From positions 53,882,188 through 53,946,187 of the forward strand of contig CM070718.1 in the NCBI GenBank assembly GCA_036346275.1: DNA of 64,000 nucleotides, read 5' to 3'. This document shows, one piece after another, positions 47,998 through 59,079 of the stretch. The notes beneath the pieces were generated by a model. The model did not search any database. It was given only the letters and a program-made list of their open reading frames with translations, and had not been told where the DNA came from. Source of the DNA: Otatea glauca. Its lineage: Eukaryota; Streptophyta; Magnoliopsida; Poales; Poaceae. Numbering within the stretch: the first letter of the stretch is position 1; every line of letters begins with the position of its first letter. Both the position numbers and the translations under genes were made by a program.

Positions 47998-48850
47998 TTG
48001 ATTGCTTCTGAGTCCCGTGATCTCTCCTTCTGGCATAGGAGACTTGGTCACATTGGTTTTGATCATTTGACCCGAGTTAGCAGCCATGATCTCATTTGGG
48101 GTTTGCCCAAACTCAAGATGGTCAAAGACTTAGTTTGCTCTCCTTGCCGACATGGCAAGATGGTTACTGCTTCTCATCCTCCAGTCACCGTAGTGATGAC
48201 TGATGCACCAGGACAGCTTTTACATATGGACACTGTTGGTCCAAATAGAATGCACGGCAGGAGGGAAGTGGTATGTTCTTGTCATCGTTGATGATTTTTC
48301 TAGATACTCTTGGGTATTCTTCATGGCCTCAAGGATGAGACCTTTTCTCACTTCAGGGTTTGATCAAGAGGTTGTCTATTGAGCTCCCGGTGCATTACGA
48401 GCTATACGCAGTGATAATGGCACGGAGTTCAAGAATTCCTACTTTGAGAGTTTTTGTATGGAGTGCTGTTTAGAGCATCGCTTCTCTTCTCCCTATGCCC
48501 TCAAAGAATGGCGAGTAGAAAGGAAGAACAGGACCCTTGTTGAGATGGCCAGGACGATGCTAGACGAGTACAGTACTCCTAGGAAGTTTTGGGCTGAGGC
48601 TATAGCTACTGCTTGCCATGTTTCTAATCGCGTGTTTTTGAGAGCACATTTGCATTGCACTTCTTATGAGTTGAGGTATGGGCGAAAGCCCAGTGTGTCT
48701 CATTTTCACGTTTTCGGTTGCAAGTGTTTTATCTTGAAGTCTGGTAACCTAGATAAGTTTGAGTCTCGCTCTTCTGATGGTATCTTTCTAGGTTACTCGA
48801 CTTCTTCTCGTAGCTATAGGGTCCAGGCGTTGATGCGCATAGGATCATAG
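47998..48850 (+). pseudogene. SIRE-type integrase (element C)
   Basis: Zinc-binding GAG-pre-integrase (DLSFWHRRLGHIGFDHL, then CSPCRHGKM) followed by the rve core. First Asp is in HMDTVGP near 48225, second in AIRSDNGTEFKN near 48410, and the Glu region VERKNRTLVEMARTML near 48510. The C-terminal part is FHVFGCKCFILK and DGIFLGYSTSSRSYRV. Frameshifts near 48290 and 48360, plus loss of the usual PQQNGV spacing (here ALKEW), make it inactive. It would have joined the cDNA to the host genome. Confidence 0.88.
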
Positions 48851-49159
48851 AGACTGTGATGTGACCTTTGATGAGGCTAGCCCAGGAGCTAGACCTGATG
48901 TTTCAGGCTCTTCTTATCCCTCCGAGACCATCTTTGTAGAAGATGAGGATGATGGAGATGATGGTGTTCCACCGGATCCAGCCCCTCTACACCGAGGTGC
49001 CTCCTGTTTCCATTTCTGCACCTCAGGGAGACCAGCCCTTGCCTTCCGACTCTCCTTCAGCGAGTGGCTCTGCTCCTACCTCTTCTGTGCATGAGGTAGA
49101 GGCCACTCCTGCTTCTGGTCCTCCCCGTCATATCCAGAAAGCTCATCCACCGATCGATC

Positions 49160-50763
49160 ATTGGTGATCTGCTTGAGCGGTCACTCGCTCAAAATCAGTT
49201 TGTCCGTTCGCCTCCACTCGCCTTTGTTGCCTCCTTTGAGCCGAAGGATGTTTCTCATGCATTATCCGATGAATCGTGGATTAATGCTATGCATGAGGAA
49301 CTTGAGAACTTTGAGAGGAACAAGGTATGGCAGCTTGTCGAGCCCCCATCTGGTCATAATGTCATTGGGACCAAGTGGGTGTTCAAAACAAGCAGAGTGA
49401 GGATGGGGTTGTCATTCGCAACAAGGCTAGGCTAGTTGCACGTGGCTTTTCTCAAAGTTGAGGGTCTTGACTTTGAGGAGACCTTTGCCCCTGTAGCTAG
49501 ACTAGAGGCTATTAGGATCCTGCTTGCATTCTCTGCATCCCGGGGCTTCAAGCTCTATCAAATGGATGTCAAGAGTGCATTCCTCAATAGCTATATTGAG
49601 GAAGAGGTTTATGTCAAACAACCTCCAGGATTCGAGAACCCCAAGTTTTCGAGTCATGTATACAAGCTCTCCAAAGCTTTGTATGGACTCAAGCAGGCCC
49701 CCAGAGCATGGTATGAGAGGCTCAAGTCTTATCTTCTCAGCCATGACTTCAAAATGGGTATAGTAGACAAAACTCTGTTCATCAAACACCATGAGTCTCA
49801 TTTTCTTCTTATCCAGATTTATGTGGACGATATCATTTTTGGTGGCTCGTCTCATTCGCTTGTGTCTCAGTTTTCTGAGGTGATGAGCACAGAGTTTGAG
49901 ATGAGTATGATGGGCGAGTTGAGCTACTTTCTTGGCTTCCAAATCAAGTAGATTCGGGAGGGTACTTTCTTGCATCAAGGCAAATATACCCGTGACCTCA
50001 TGAGGCGCTTCGACATGTCTGATGGGAAGCCGGTGATGACTCCTATGGCCACCACTTCTGTCCTCGAGCCCGATGAGGATGGTGAGCCTCACGATCAAAA
50101 GGAGTTTGAGCATGATCGGCTCCTCTTGTACCTCACCGCTTCGAGGCCGACATACATTTTGTTTGTGTGTACGTGCGCTCGATTTCAAGCTTCTCCTCCC
50201 GCCTCTCACCGCCAGGTGGTCAAGCGCATCTTCAGGTATCTTCATGCTACCACTGATTATGGTATTTGGTACTCTTCGTCTTCTTGTCTATCTCTTAGAG
50301 CCTTTTCGATGCCGACTTTGCTAGTCAGAGGATAGATAGGAAGAGCACTTCGCACTTGCCAATTCATTGGCACTTCTCTTGTTTCTTGGTCATCTAGGAA
50401 GCGATGCAGGGTTGCACACCCACCACCGAGGCCGAGTATGTTGTCGCAGCCGATTCTTCGTAGCTAGGTGCTCGATGAGATCGACCTTACGGGACTATGG
50501 GTTAGAGATAGAGAGTGTGCCACTTTTCTCGTGACAACACTTCAGCTATTTGCATTGCTAAAAACCCATTGCAACATTCTCGGACCAAGCACATTGATAT
50601 TAGATATCACTTCCTTAGAGACCATGTGGAGAAGGGAGATATCGCGCTTGATTCGTAGAGTGACCTTCAGTTAGCCGATATCTTCACCAAGCCTTTGGAT
50701 AGCTCCAGATTTGTTGCTTTGAGGAGTGAGCTTGGAGTCGTGAGCCCTTACGGCCTTTCATGA
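49160..50763 (+). pseudogene. SIRE-type reverse transcriptase and RNase H (element C)
   Basis: RT begins with a shifted segment (VIGTKWVF near 49360), then ETFAPVARLEAIRILLAF, YQMDVKSAFLN and LYGLKQAPRAWYERL, with the catalytic YVDD at 49820-49831. The frame ends at TAG ~49949. RNase H follows with breaks: HQGKYTRDLMRRFDMSD, then LTASRPTYILF, then EAEYVVAADSS. Near the end DHVEKGDIAL and QLADIFTK precede TGA 50761. Identity is certain; function is lost. A long minus-strand frame over RT is a shadow. Confidence 0.9.
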
Positions 50764-52595
50764 GTGGGAGCTGGTTTGTATATTATGTATTATATGTTTT
50801 CTTCCAGCTTAGCTTTTCTTTTCTTTGTGTTTCTTTTGGGTGTCTTTGGGCTTGTTTTCTTGAGTTGAGTTCACTCACTTAGACTTCTGGCATGCCTTCC
50901 ATGGACCTCTTATCTTGTGCTTTAGGTTGCTATCATGCGTGATTAGCTGTTCTCTTTTCTCTCTAGGTTGAGTTCCCTCACGCCTTATAAGTCTAGCGGT
51001 ATTGGGCCTCCAGGTAGACAGGGTCTTTGTGCACTCCTTAGTTGGGATCTAGAGTCGCCTTCCTATGTCACCATGGGAAGATAAGAGCGAGTCTAAGCCG
51101 TAGTGAGTCTCTTCTATCTTATCTATGCTCAATAGCCATCCAGCTTTGCGCTTTCTTGGCTTCTTCTCCTCATTCTGCTTTTTCTCGTTGTTATTGAGTT
51201 CATTCGGTTTTCTTTATGCCTAATCTTGATAATAACTCAACTTTAACCAGATTTGAGCTTAAAATTGATTCATTTGTTGAGGGGAGTTTGGGAATCTGTT
51301 CATGCATTGCATTTAGACTGCATTTTCTCGCTTTATGAGCTTTGTCTATTATGCAATTGATTTCTTCTTCATGCTATACACCATGCTACATCATTTGAAG
51401 AAAATCACTAGCTTAGGTATGTCCAAGTTCATTTAACTTGCTAAGCTTAAAAATGAAATAAGCCTTAAATGAAAAACTTGATGAAACTTGTTGCTTTTAC
51501 TTGCAAGGTTTCTTCTCTGGAGGTTTGTGCCATAATTTAAGAAATTTAGGAGTTCTCTAGAGTCCCTATAGCAACTTGGGTGAAACTAGTTTGATCCATG
51601 CTAGAGTCCTTCAATTGCTCATGAATCATTGTGCAAAAAAAATGAAAATTAAACAAAATTGACTCTTCTTGTGCACATATGACTCAACACCTTGCATGCA
51701 CAAGACCGCTTCCCATTGCACTTGAGATGAACTTGGAATACATCGTGTTTGACCTAGACCATCCTCTTAAGAGTTCATCTTGAGATGGTCGCATACGGCT
51801 TGAGTCAATTGGTTGTCAAAAGAAAATGCAAATAAATTAAAAACAAAGACATATGTGGGTAAAGAATGCAAATAATGTCAAACATTTGCACCCCGCTATG
51901 TCTTGTATGATGATAAATCAAAATTTGCATTAAGTGATAAATGAGCCCAAGGACCTTGTATGCTCTTCTAGATTCCCCAAAGTGTTGAGTAGGTTGAACT
52001 CTAGGTTTTCCTTTTGATCCTTAGAGTGGCTATTCTTCTATTTTTGAAACTAAAGCTAAGTGTTGCACTTGTCTAATCTTGCTAAAATGAAATATTCAAA
52101 ACTAAGCTCAGATTTGCACTTGGACATGTCTTAGTTTAGTCATCTTCTGAAATTGACAAGCTTGGTGTAATATCCTTCCATTTTGATCAATTGGATAATC
52201 TTCAAAGCTCTTTCGATTGCATTTCATGCATACATAAAAAAATTGATGCCTATATTGCCAAAAGGGGAGAAAACGTAGAAAAGGCATCACTAAAATGATA
52301 AAAATGTGAATGCTTATTTGGTTATTATGATCTTTGTAAAACTATGCTACTACTTACATTGGATCATAATCTCATAATCACATTTGACATGTTTAGTTGG
52401 ATTTTAGAGTTTTTGTTGAAAACTTGCTCTTTCTTAAATTTAACTCTAAAATCTGAATTCCTATTCGTCAACTTGGTCATGGTTCTAATTTCTATCTTTG
52501 GACCAAATTTGACTTTGCAACTAAAAATTGCTTTCTTCTTCATTTTCTTCAAACTCAAATTTATGCCTTTTGTGTGGTTTGTCAATATACTCATC
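50764..52595 (+). other. 3' non-coding region of element C
   Basis: 1.83 kb between pol and the polypurine tract, the position of the envelope-like gene in some SIRE elements. It is AT-rich with only short frames. It is collinear with 3905-5710, so the absence of an env-like ORF is shared by both copies. Confidence 0.8.
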
Positions 52596-52605
52596 AAGGG
52601 GGAGA
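52596..52605 (+). other. Polypurine tract of element C
   Basis: AAGGGGGAGA followed by T and the 3' LTR start. Identical in copy Z. Confidence 0.9.
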
Positions 52606-52606
52606 T

Positions 52607-54241
52607 TGAAGGACCATGTGGAGGTCCATCCATGTTTGTGATGAGTATTTGACTTTATTTGAGCAAGGTGTGCTCAAGTTTGAGTTTGATTTGGATTGAT
52701 TTTCAAAATAAAGCAATTTGAGTTGTCTCTGCTAGGAGTGGCAGTACCAATCGTATGGACGCGGTAGTGATGAGTTGGATGGTTTATTGCACATCTTTGT
52801 GGGCATTGCTATGTGAGGAGTTTCCTTGTCTTTGATGGTTGCAGGGCGACAGTGCTAGGTCATGGTGAGGCGAAGGATGACCGGACTAGGCGAGGAGCGC
52901 TGAGGTCCAGACGGTTGGGAGATCGCGGAAGATGATCGGAGACAGTCCGGCAAGTCAAGAAGACAAGGAAAGGAGTTGATGCTAGCTAGATGCCGCGTGG
53001 ATCAATGAGGGCCGTCGGATTGAGGTCTAGTTGATAGGTTAGTGGGTCTAGGTAGTATGTTTTGAAAACCGTGCAAGAAAACCCGGTATGTTTGTGGGTT
53101 TTGGGTTAGCCCTTGCAAGGCTGTGTGTGTGGGTTAATCCTAGCCCTTAGATGAGTGCTCTAGGGTTGAGGGACTCATCCAAGGGTGGTAGGTGGCCCAA
53201 GAGTAGTATAAATAGGGGTGGAGGGGTAGCCTCCTTCCCTTGAAGGTGTTGAGGTTTTTGATGCTCATTTGAGCTTTGCCCACATGAATGTGAGGCTTTG
53301 TAACCTCCCCTTCCAGAAATGAAAGTTTTATCCATCCACCTCTGAATTTATTTTGCGCATTTACATTATGTCTTTACTTTACGCAATTTAAATTCAGCAT
53401 TTACTTTCCCGTAATTATATTCCCGCAATTTACTTTCAAGTAATTTGGATTTGCCTCCCCTCCTTCTAAATGCTGCTGATCTTGGATGTTTTGAGTGTGT
53501 TCATATGGTTTTACATCTGTTTTGCACTCTTGGATTGAGTAGAGAACATCTTTTCTTTCAAGTTCCAACTTTGTTCAGAACTTGTTCTTCGCGCAGCAGT
53601 CAGTGTTTGATTTTTTAAAAAATCTAGAAAAATCCTTTTTGAGTGATTCTTATTGGACGAGGTGCGGGACTCTGATATACACCTGCAGAAAACTTTTGGA
53701 GTTCACTTGTTGCACATTTTGGGTGCCATGAGGTGAAAACCGAGCCCCAAACTTTCTGCTCGAAGTTCTTGAGCATACTGTGTTCTTAGATTTTTCCTGT
53801 TTGTTCTGTAAGGTGTTTTGCGGAGAAATTTGGTGGAGTTCTTCATGACTCTGATGCTCATAGGGAGAAAAATTCTCAGAATTTTGTAAGCTGCAGAAAC
53901 CCACCAACCTCCTGTGCAAATTGAGGACATGTTCTGAAAATTCTGCTTTTGCTTTTCTGATAGTGACTTTTGTGATTTGAATTGATGTCCTTTCTAAAAG
54001 CAAGAGTTTGAATTGATTCCTCTTTATCTTGGACACTAGACAACCAGGATTGTGACTCAAAAATCCCCACATATTTTATGGTACTTATCCATGCAAGCTT
54101 GGGGTACACATAGTTGTCTAGTTTTTCGGGTTTTTCACAATTTCCTTTGAGCGATCTTGTCGAGGTTTTTGTTGGAGTATTTTGGGGGAATTTTTATTTG
54201 CGACCATTCACCCCCCCTCTGTTCGCCATCTCGGTCCTTCA
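52607..54241 (+). mobile_element. 3' LTR of SIRE-type element C
   Basis: 1635 bp, collinear with the 5' LTR. A cluster of 1-nt deletions lies at 52880-52950 (for example CCGGGAC to CCGGAC, CGCCGG to CGCGG) compared with 43430-43510. Confidence 0.93.
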
Positions 54242-54246
54242 GTTAT

Positions 54247-54432
54247 AGAGTAGTGGCAAAATCCCTCTAAGAAGGTGGCAGATTCGCAATAATGCATCCC
54301 GCCACAAACTTGTCGGGCAATGCACATATAAAATTCTCAAGTTCTTTCGCAAAGGCTTGAACCTCATGAGCCTGTTCTACTACAGAATGGTCATCAACTA
54401 TCTTGTAGTCATGAAACTGCTCCATGACATAG
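54247..54432 (-). pseudogene. Copia family B gag (B3, right part)
   Basis: Continuation of B3 gag on the other side of element C, covering the region equivalent to QFHDYKM through PPSWRDFA of B2. It ends at 54432, interrupted by the Tat-type LTR. The candidate duplication CATAG (54428-54432) has its partner outside the window. Confidence 0.85.
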
Positions 54433-54953
54433 TGTCGACTTTTGTAGTCGGCAATAAATTTATGGGGCAGGCGCTAGATCTCAAACTCGAAGGTCACACA
54501 AGACAAAGGATTTAGACAGGTTCAAGCCCTCAGCGATAGAGGTAATACCCTAATCCTGTGTGCTGGGATTATACGGATCTCTTGGATCTCGGGTTGCTCA
54601 AAGCGTAATGTGCTCTAGGCGATATGAGGTGTGCTATGCTCTATGGCTTGATTCCTTATTGTTGCCCGCCCTCTCCCTTATATAGTGGGGGTAGTGCGGC
54701 TTACAGAGTCCTGTTCGGTTAGGAGATTCCGATCGGTTATTAGATTCTATTCGGTTATAGGATAGAGTTTACATCTTGAACTACCTATCAACGACTCGGG
54801 TTACAACTGTATCTTTTATATCTAAATATACGTAACAGACTATTGGACGTGCTCCCTTTCCATACGACAGAAGGCTTGGTGCGCGTCAGAACTTTCCGAC
54901 CCGTCTTCTCCTCAGGTGACGTTGGGCCGGTCATGGGTATACCCAGTTTCATA
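54433..54953 (-). mobile_element. Tat-type gypsy 3' LTR, main part (split by a CACTA element)
   Basis: On the plus strand it starts TGTCGACTT. On the minus strand it has a TATA box CTATATAAGG (54686-54677 region). The other end (TTATATTACA, 58542-58551) lies beyond the CACTA insertion, giving an LTR of ~530 bp. A G-rich tract follows at 58556-58563 (minus), placing the element body to the right. Confidence 0.75.
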
Positions 54954-54994
54954 CACTACTACACAAATATACATCACAATAGGTTCTTTTTTAT

Positions 54995-55415
54995 CATCAC
55001 AGTCGGTTCTCGCCCGATAGAGATATGACCGTCATCTTTATCGGTTCTTTTTAAGAAGCGATAGGGATGAGGAACTCATCTCTATCGGTTCTTTATAGGA
55101 AGCGATAGAGATGAGGGTATTATCTCTATCGGTTCTTTGTAAGAAGCGATAGAGATGAGTCCTCATCTCTATCGCTTCTTACAAAGAACAGATAGAGATA
55201 ATACCCTCATCTCTATCGCTTCCTGTAAAGAACCGATAGAGATAATACCCTCATCTCTATCGCTTCTTAGAAAGAACCAATAGAGATGATCGCATCATCT
55301 CTATCGCTTCTTATATAGAACCGATAGAGATGAGTTCATCATCCCTATCGCTTCTTACAAAGAACCGATACAGATGACCGTCACATCTCTATCATTTTCT
55401 TGTGAGAACCGACAG
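54995..55415. repeat. Left subterminal palindromic repeats of the CACTA element
   Basis: About ten units of ATCTCTATCG-(G/C)TTCTT paired with AAGAA(G/C)-CGATAGAGAT. Each unit is self-complementary around a 3-5-nt centre, spaced ~38 bp. Subterminal repeats are the presumed transposase binding sites in this superfamily. Confidence 0.85.
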
Positions 55416-55862
55416 AGATGAAGGGATGTGCTGTGCTATTTTCTAATTCACCTTCCAATCAGCACATATTCCACACAATATGCACATATCACATTCACAC
55501 AGAAATTACAGACAACATATCACATTCAAAGAACATGAACACTATGTTACAACAAACACATATCACATTCGTTAACAAAATAGAACGTAAACATGCTTAA
55601 CCGTACACATGCAATCGCATTCAGATATGTAATATTGTTCACATCTGGTCTAGTAGGAGCTTTGGGGTCTCTAAACCGTCCGCCCTCCGACAAGCATTCT
55701 ATCCAAGACCACCGCATAAGTGGTCTCGTATCTTGTTGAGTGCAAGGTCTTGTCTATACTCTTCTAGGGATATTGGTATGTCGCAAAATAGAAACGAGTG
55801 CTCTAATTTAAGTTTTTAAATTTCTATGTGAAAGACTAATTGTATAATAATGCATGTACTAC

Positions 55863-56544
55863 CTTAGGGAAACGGTCCGAGCTGCAATCAAGATCAACAT
55901 GTGTTGCATGACATACAAACCACACAAATGATCGTCGCTGCTCGTTGATGACACTGTGAAGAAAGAAAATAAATTAAGAGATGAAGAAAATATGTTAGAA
56001 AATCTAAATCTTATATATGATAGCCACTTGTACCATGAAGCGGACATACTCCAGCTTGGAGCCCTTTTTGTCGTCGGGTGTCCCTCCTGCTTCGACGTAT
56101 TCCTTGAAACCCCTATATACATTGGAGAGACGCCGTTGAGTAAAAAAATAATGAACGTAGTTAAATACAGAAAATGTTAGATAAGAGTGGTGCACTTACT
56201 GCTCCAAAGGAGGCTTGATCGCGTAGGCCATCGGTCTGTTATCAACCGAATTAAAAGTGTACACTTTGTTGTCACTCGGACGGAGCACGAGTAGAACCCA
56301 GTGGTTGCTTATTAAATGGTATGTAGCGAAGAAAATAAGTTCACATACGGTTTCAGTGCGTAGAAGTAATTGAACGGTGAAGTAGCACTTACTCCTCGTG
56401 GTACGGGAGTGGAATGAAGACCTTCTTCGACTCAGCTTGCAATGCCCTCTTGATGTAGGAGGCAACCCATTCCGGTTGAAGCCTAGCCATCGTTGCGGAC
56501 ACAAGCTCAGGGTCGACGAACCCAACTAGTTGTCGATTCGTCAC
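55863..56544 (-). pseudogene. Ulp1-like (C48) cysteine protease gene of the CACTA element, 5'-truncated
   Basis: Four exons inferred on the minus strand: 56544-56393 (LVGFVDPELVSATMARL, KVFIPLPYHEE), 56307-56200 (NHWVLLVLRPSDNKVY, FNSVDNRP), 56112-56034 (GFKEYVEAGGTPDDKK) and 55953-55863 (HLCGLYVMQHML). The introns begin GTAAGT, GTAAGT and GTACAA and end AAG, TAG, CAG. His, Asp and Cys positions of SUMO-protease-type C48 enzymes can be placed at NHW, SVD and LCG. Such genes are commonly carried by grass CACTA elements; their role is unclear. The 5' part is cut by the SIRE LTR at 56545. The downstream end past 55862 was not resolved. Confidence 0.7.
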
Positions 56545-58242
56545 TGAAGGACCATGTGGAGGTCCATCCATATTTGTGATGAGTATTTGACTTTATTTGA
56601 GCAAGGTGTGCTCAAGTTTGAGGTTGATTTGGATTGATTTTCAAAATGAAGCAATTTGAGTTGTCTCTGCCAGGAGTGGCAGTACCGGTCGTATGGACAC
56701 GGTAGTGATGAGTTGGATGGTTTATTGCACATCTTTGTGGGCATTGCTATGTGAGGAGTTTCCTTGTTTTTGATGGTTGCAGGACGACGGTGCTAGGTCA
56801 TGGTGAGGCGAAGGATGACAGGGACTAGGCGAGGAGCGTCGGAGGTCCAGACGGTTGGGAGATCGCCGGAAGATGATCGGAGACGGAGTCCGAGCAAGTA
56901 AAGAAGACAAGGAAAGGAGATGATGCTATCTAGATGACGCGTGGATCAATGAGGGCCGTCGGATTGAGGTCTAGTTGATAGGTTAGCGGGTCTAGGTAGT
57001 ATGCTTTGAAAACCGTGCAAGAAAACCCGGTATGTGTGTGGGTTTTGGGTTAGCCCTTGCATGGCTGTGTGTGTGGGTTAATCCTAGCCCTTAGATGAGT
57101 GCTCTAGGGTTGAGGGACTCATCCAAGGGTGGTAGGTGGCCCAAGAGTAGTATAAATAGGGATGGAGGGGTAGCCTCCTTCCCTTGAAGGTTTTGAGGTT
57201 TGTGAATGCTCCTTTGAGCTTTGCCCACATGAAAGTGAGGCTTTGTAACCTCTCCTTCCAGAAATGAAAGTTTTATCCATCCACCTCTGAATTTATTTTG
57301 CGCATTTACATTATGTCTTTACTTTACGCAATTTAAATTCAGCATTTACTTTCCCGCAATTACATTCTCGCAATTTACTTTCATGTAATTTGGATTTGCC
57401 TCCCCTCCTTCTAAATGCTGCTGATCTTGGATGTTTTGAGTGTGTTCATATGGTTTTACGTCTCTTTTGCACTCTTGGATTGAGTAGAGAACATCTTTTC
57501 TTTCAAGTTCCAACTTTGTTCTGAACTTGTTCTTCGCACAGCAGTCAGTGTTTGATTTCTATAAAAATATATAAAAATCTTTTTCAAGTGATTCTTGTTG
57601 GAGGAGGTGCATAACTCTGATATCCACTTGCAGAAAAAATTTTGAGTTCACTTGTTGCACCGTTTGGGCGCCATGAGGTGAAAACCGAGCCCTAAACTTT
57701 CTGCTCGAAATTCTTGACCAGACTGTGTTCTTAGATTTTTCCTGTTTTTTCTGTAAGGCTTTTTGAGGAGAAATTTGGTGGAGTTCTTCACGACTCTGAT
57801 GCTCATAGGGATAAAAAGTCTCAAAATTTTGTGAGCCGTAGAATCCCACCAACCTCCTGTGCCAATTGAGAACAAGTTCTGGAAATTCTGCTTTTGCTTT
57901 TCTGAAAGTGACTTTTGTGATTTGAATTGATGTCCTTTCTAAAAGCAATAGTTTGAATTGATTCCTCTTTATCTTGGACACTATACAACCAGGATTGTGA
58001 CTCAAAAATCCCCACATATTTTATGGTACTTATCCATGCAAGCTTGGGGTACACATAGTTGTCTAGTTTTTCGGGTTTTTCACAATTTCCTTTGAGCGAT
58101 CTTGTCGAGGTTTTTGTTGGAGTATTTTGGGGGAATTTTTATTTGCGACCATTCACCCCCCCTCTGTTCGCCATCTCGGTCCTTCAATTGGTATCAGAGC
58201 CGGTTCTGCTCTTTCTAGATCTTGACCGGTCTCAAGAGCCAT
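56545..58242 (+). mobile_element. SIRE-type LTR plus leader, truncated (copy D, inside CACTA)
   Basis: LTR 56545-58186 (TATAAATA at 57151) followed by the primer site TGGTATCAGAGCC (58189-58201) and leader up to the gag start-codon position, where CACTA subterminal sequence resumes. It is therefore a 5' end whose gag, pol and 3' LTR, with part of the CACTA interior, were deleted. AT is shared at the junction. Confidence 0.88.
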
Positions 58243-58541
58243 AGTGATGTGCGTGCTCATCACTATCGCTTCTCACATAAGAACCGATAGTGATGTCAAC
58301 GTGCTCATCACTATCGCTTCTTATGTGAGAACCGATAGTGATGATAATGCACGTCACTATCATTTCTCGCATAAGAACCGATTGTGATGTTCCCAGTGCA
58401 CATCACAATCACTTGTAACCTGAGAACCGATAGTGATGAGGCATGATGCCTCCCCTAAGTCATCTATCACAATCGTTTTTTCCTAAAAACTTAAGAACCG
58501 ACACAGATGAAGCGATAGTGATGTACCATTCTGTAGTAGTG
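58243..58541. repeat. Right subterminal repeats and terminus of the CACTA element
   Basis: Palindromic units ATCACTATCG-CTTCT...AGAA-CCGATAGTGAT, a variant of the left-end unit (CTC changed to CAC), then the terminal TGTAGTAGTG. Confidence 0.85.
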
Positions 58542-58570
58542 TTATATTACACAGCAGCCCCCGAGTGATT
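58542..58570 (-). other. Tat-type LTR end and polypurine-like tract
   Basis: TTATATTACA (58542-58551) is the LTR start on the minus strand. Next to it lies CTCGGGGGCTG (minus), the likely polypurine tract. The exact LTR boundary is uncertain by 2 nt. Confidence 0.6.
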
Positions 58571-58995
58571 CATGATCCAATTGCTATGCTTCCAGCTAAG
58601 TCCCAACTTAAACCATTGTTCTGAACTCGTTGTGCAATCCTCCGACTGGTTTCTTCATGTGATTTGAATGTTTCTTCTCGCAGCGAGTGGATCATGAAGG
58701 ACTCGAATATAACCTTTGATTTTTGCTTCAATTGAATATAATCTTCTGTCGGACGAATTTATTGTGGGCGGCCTCGCGGACCTGACCCATGTATCGGATG
58801 TGGATTAAATACTTTTTCCCGCCCGAAACGAAATTCTTAACATCTTTTCTTCGTGAATAACCGCCGGATAGTCTTCGAGGTTGCCTTATTTTTTCGTGTC
58901 ATCTCGTTTACTGAAAAACTCTTTGGCTTCTGAAATTATATTAACTCCAAATCCCTTCGGCTTCTAGGGCATTTACTTCGTCCCTGCTGCGTCGG
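58571..58995 (+). other. Region upstream of the antisense mini-gene
   Basis: About 425 bp of Tat-type 3' non-coding sequence without an ORF. On the plus strand it is the promoter-proximal region of the gene at 59080. Confidence 0.5.
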
Positions 58996-59005
58996 CTATA
59001 AAAGG
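58996..59005 (+). promoter_or_regulatory. TATA box of the antisense mini-gene
   Basis: CTATAAAAGG, a near-consensus plant TATA box, 75-84 nt upstream of ATG 59080. That is suitable for a transcript starting about 59030. Confidence 0.65.
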
Positions 59006-59079
59006 CGAACCAGCGTTTGCAGAATTTATCCTCTCCTGCTGAGCTCTCCATCTTTCTGTTTCACGTTTCCATTTTCTTC

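Larger units (their letters stand above)
43155..54241 (+). mobile_element. Complete-length SIRE/Maximus-type copia element C (11,087 bp)
   Basis: Two ~1.64-kb LTRs, primer site, gag, pol, long 3' region and polypurine tract in canonical order. Perfect target duplications GTTAT lie at 43150-43154 and 54242-54246, in the antisense gag of B3. It is the only element here with both LTRs and both duplications, hence among the youngest insertions. Its reading frames are nevertheless broken by many single-base deletions, so it looks non-autonomous, unless part of the damage is sequencing error. Confidence 0.95.
54954..58541 (-). mobile_element. CACTA (En/Spm-type) DNA transposon, interrupted
   Basis: Termini CACTACTACACAA (54954) and, inverted, CACTACTACAGAA (ending 58541). 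Flanking triplets ATA and TTA differ by one base, so the usual 3-bp duplication is imperfect. Palindromic subterminal repeats lie at both ends. A spliced Ulp1-like gene is on the minus strand. No TNP2-type transposase is visible. A SIRE LTR plus leader (56545-58242) replaced part of the interior. Confidence 0.88.

Noticed and set aside
49502..50245. 247-codon minus-strand frame
   Set aside because: Shadow of the reverse transcriptase/RNase H coding region of element C.
50764..52595. Possible envelope-like ORF in the SIRE-type 3' region
   Set aside because: No frame over ~100 codons in the sense strand after pol, and the homologous interval 3905-5710 is equally closed.
55010..55410. Regularly spaced palindromic repeats resembling a CRISPR array
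   Set aside because: The repeats are the subterminal arrays of a CACTA transposon with matching termini; spacers are not unique inserts and no cas gene is present.
59017..59079. N-terminal extension of the mini-gene from 59017
   Set aside because: The codon at 59017 is TTG, not ATG, and lies close to the TATA box; the first ATG in frame is 59080.
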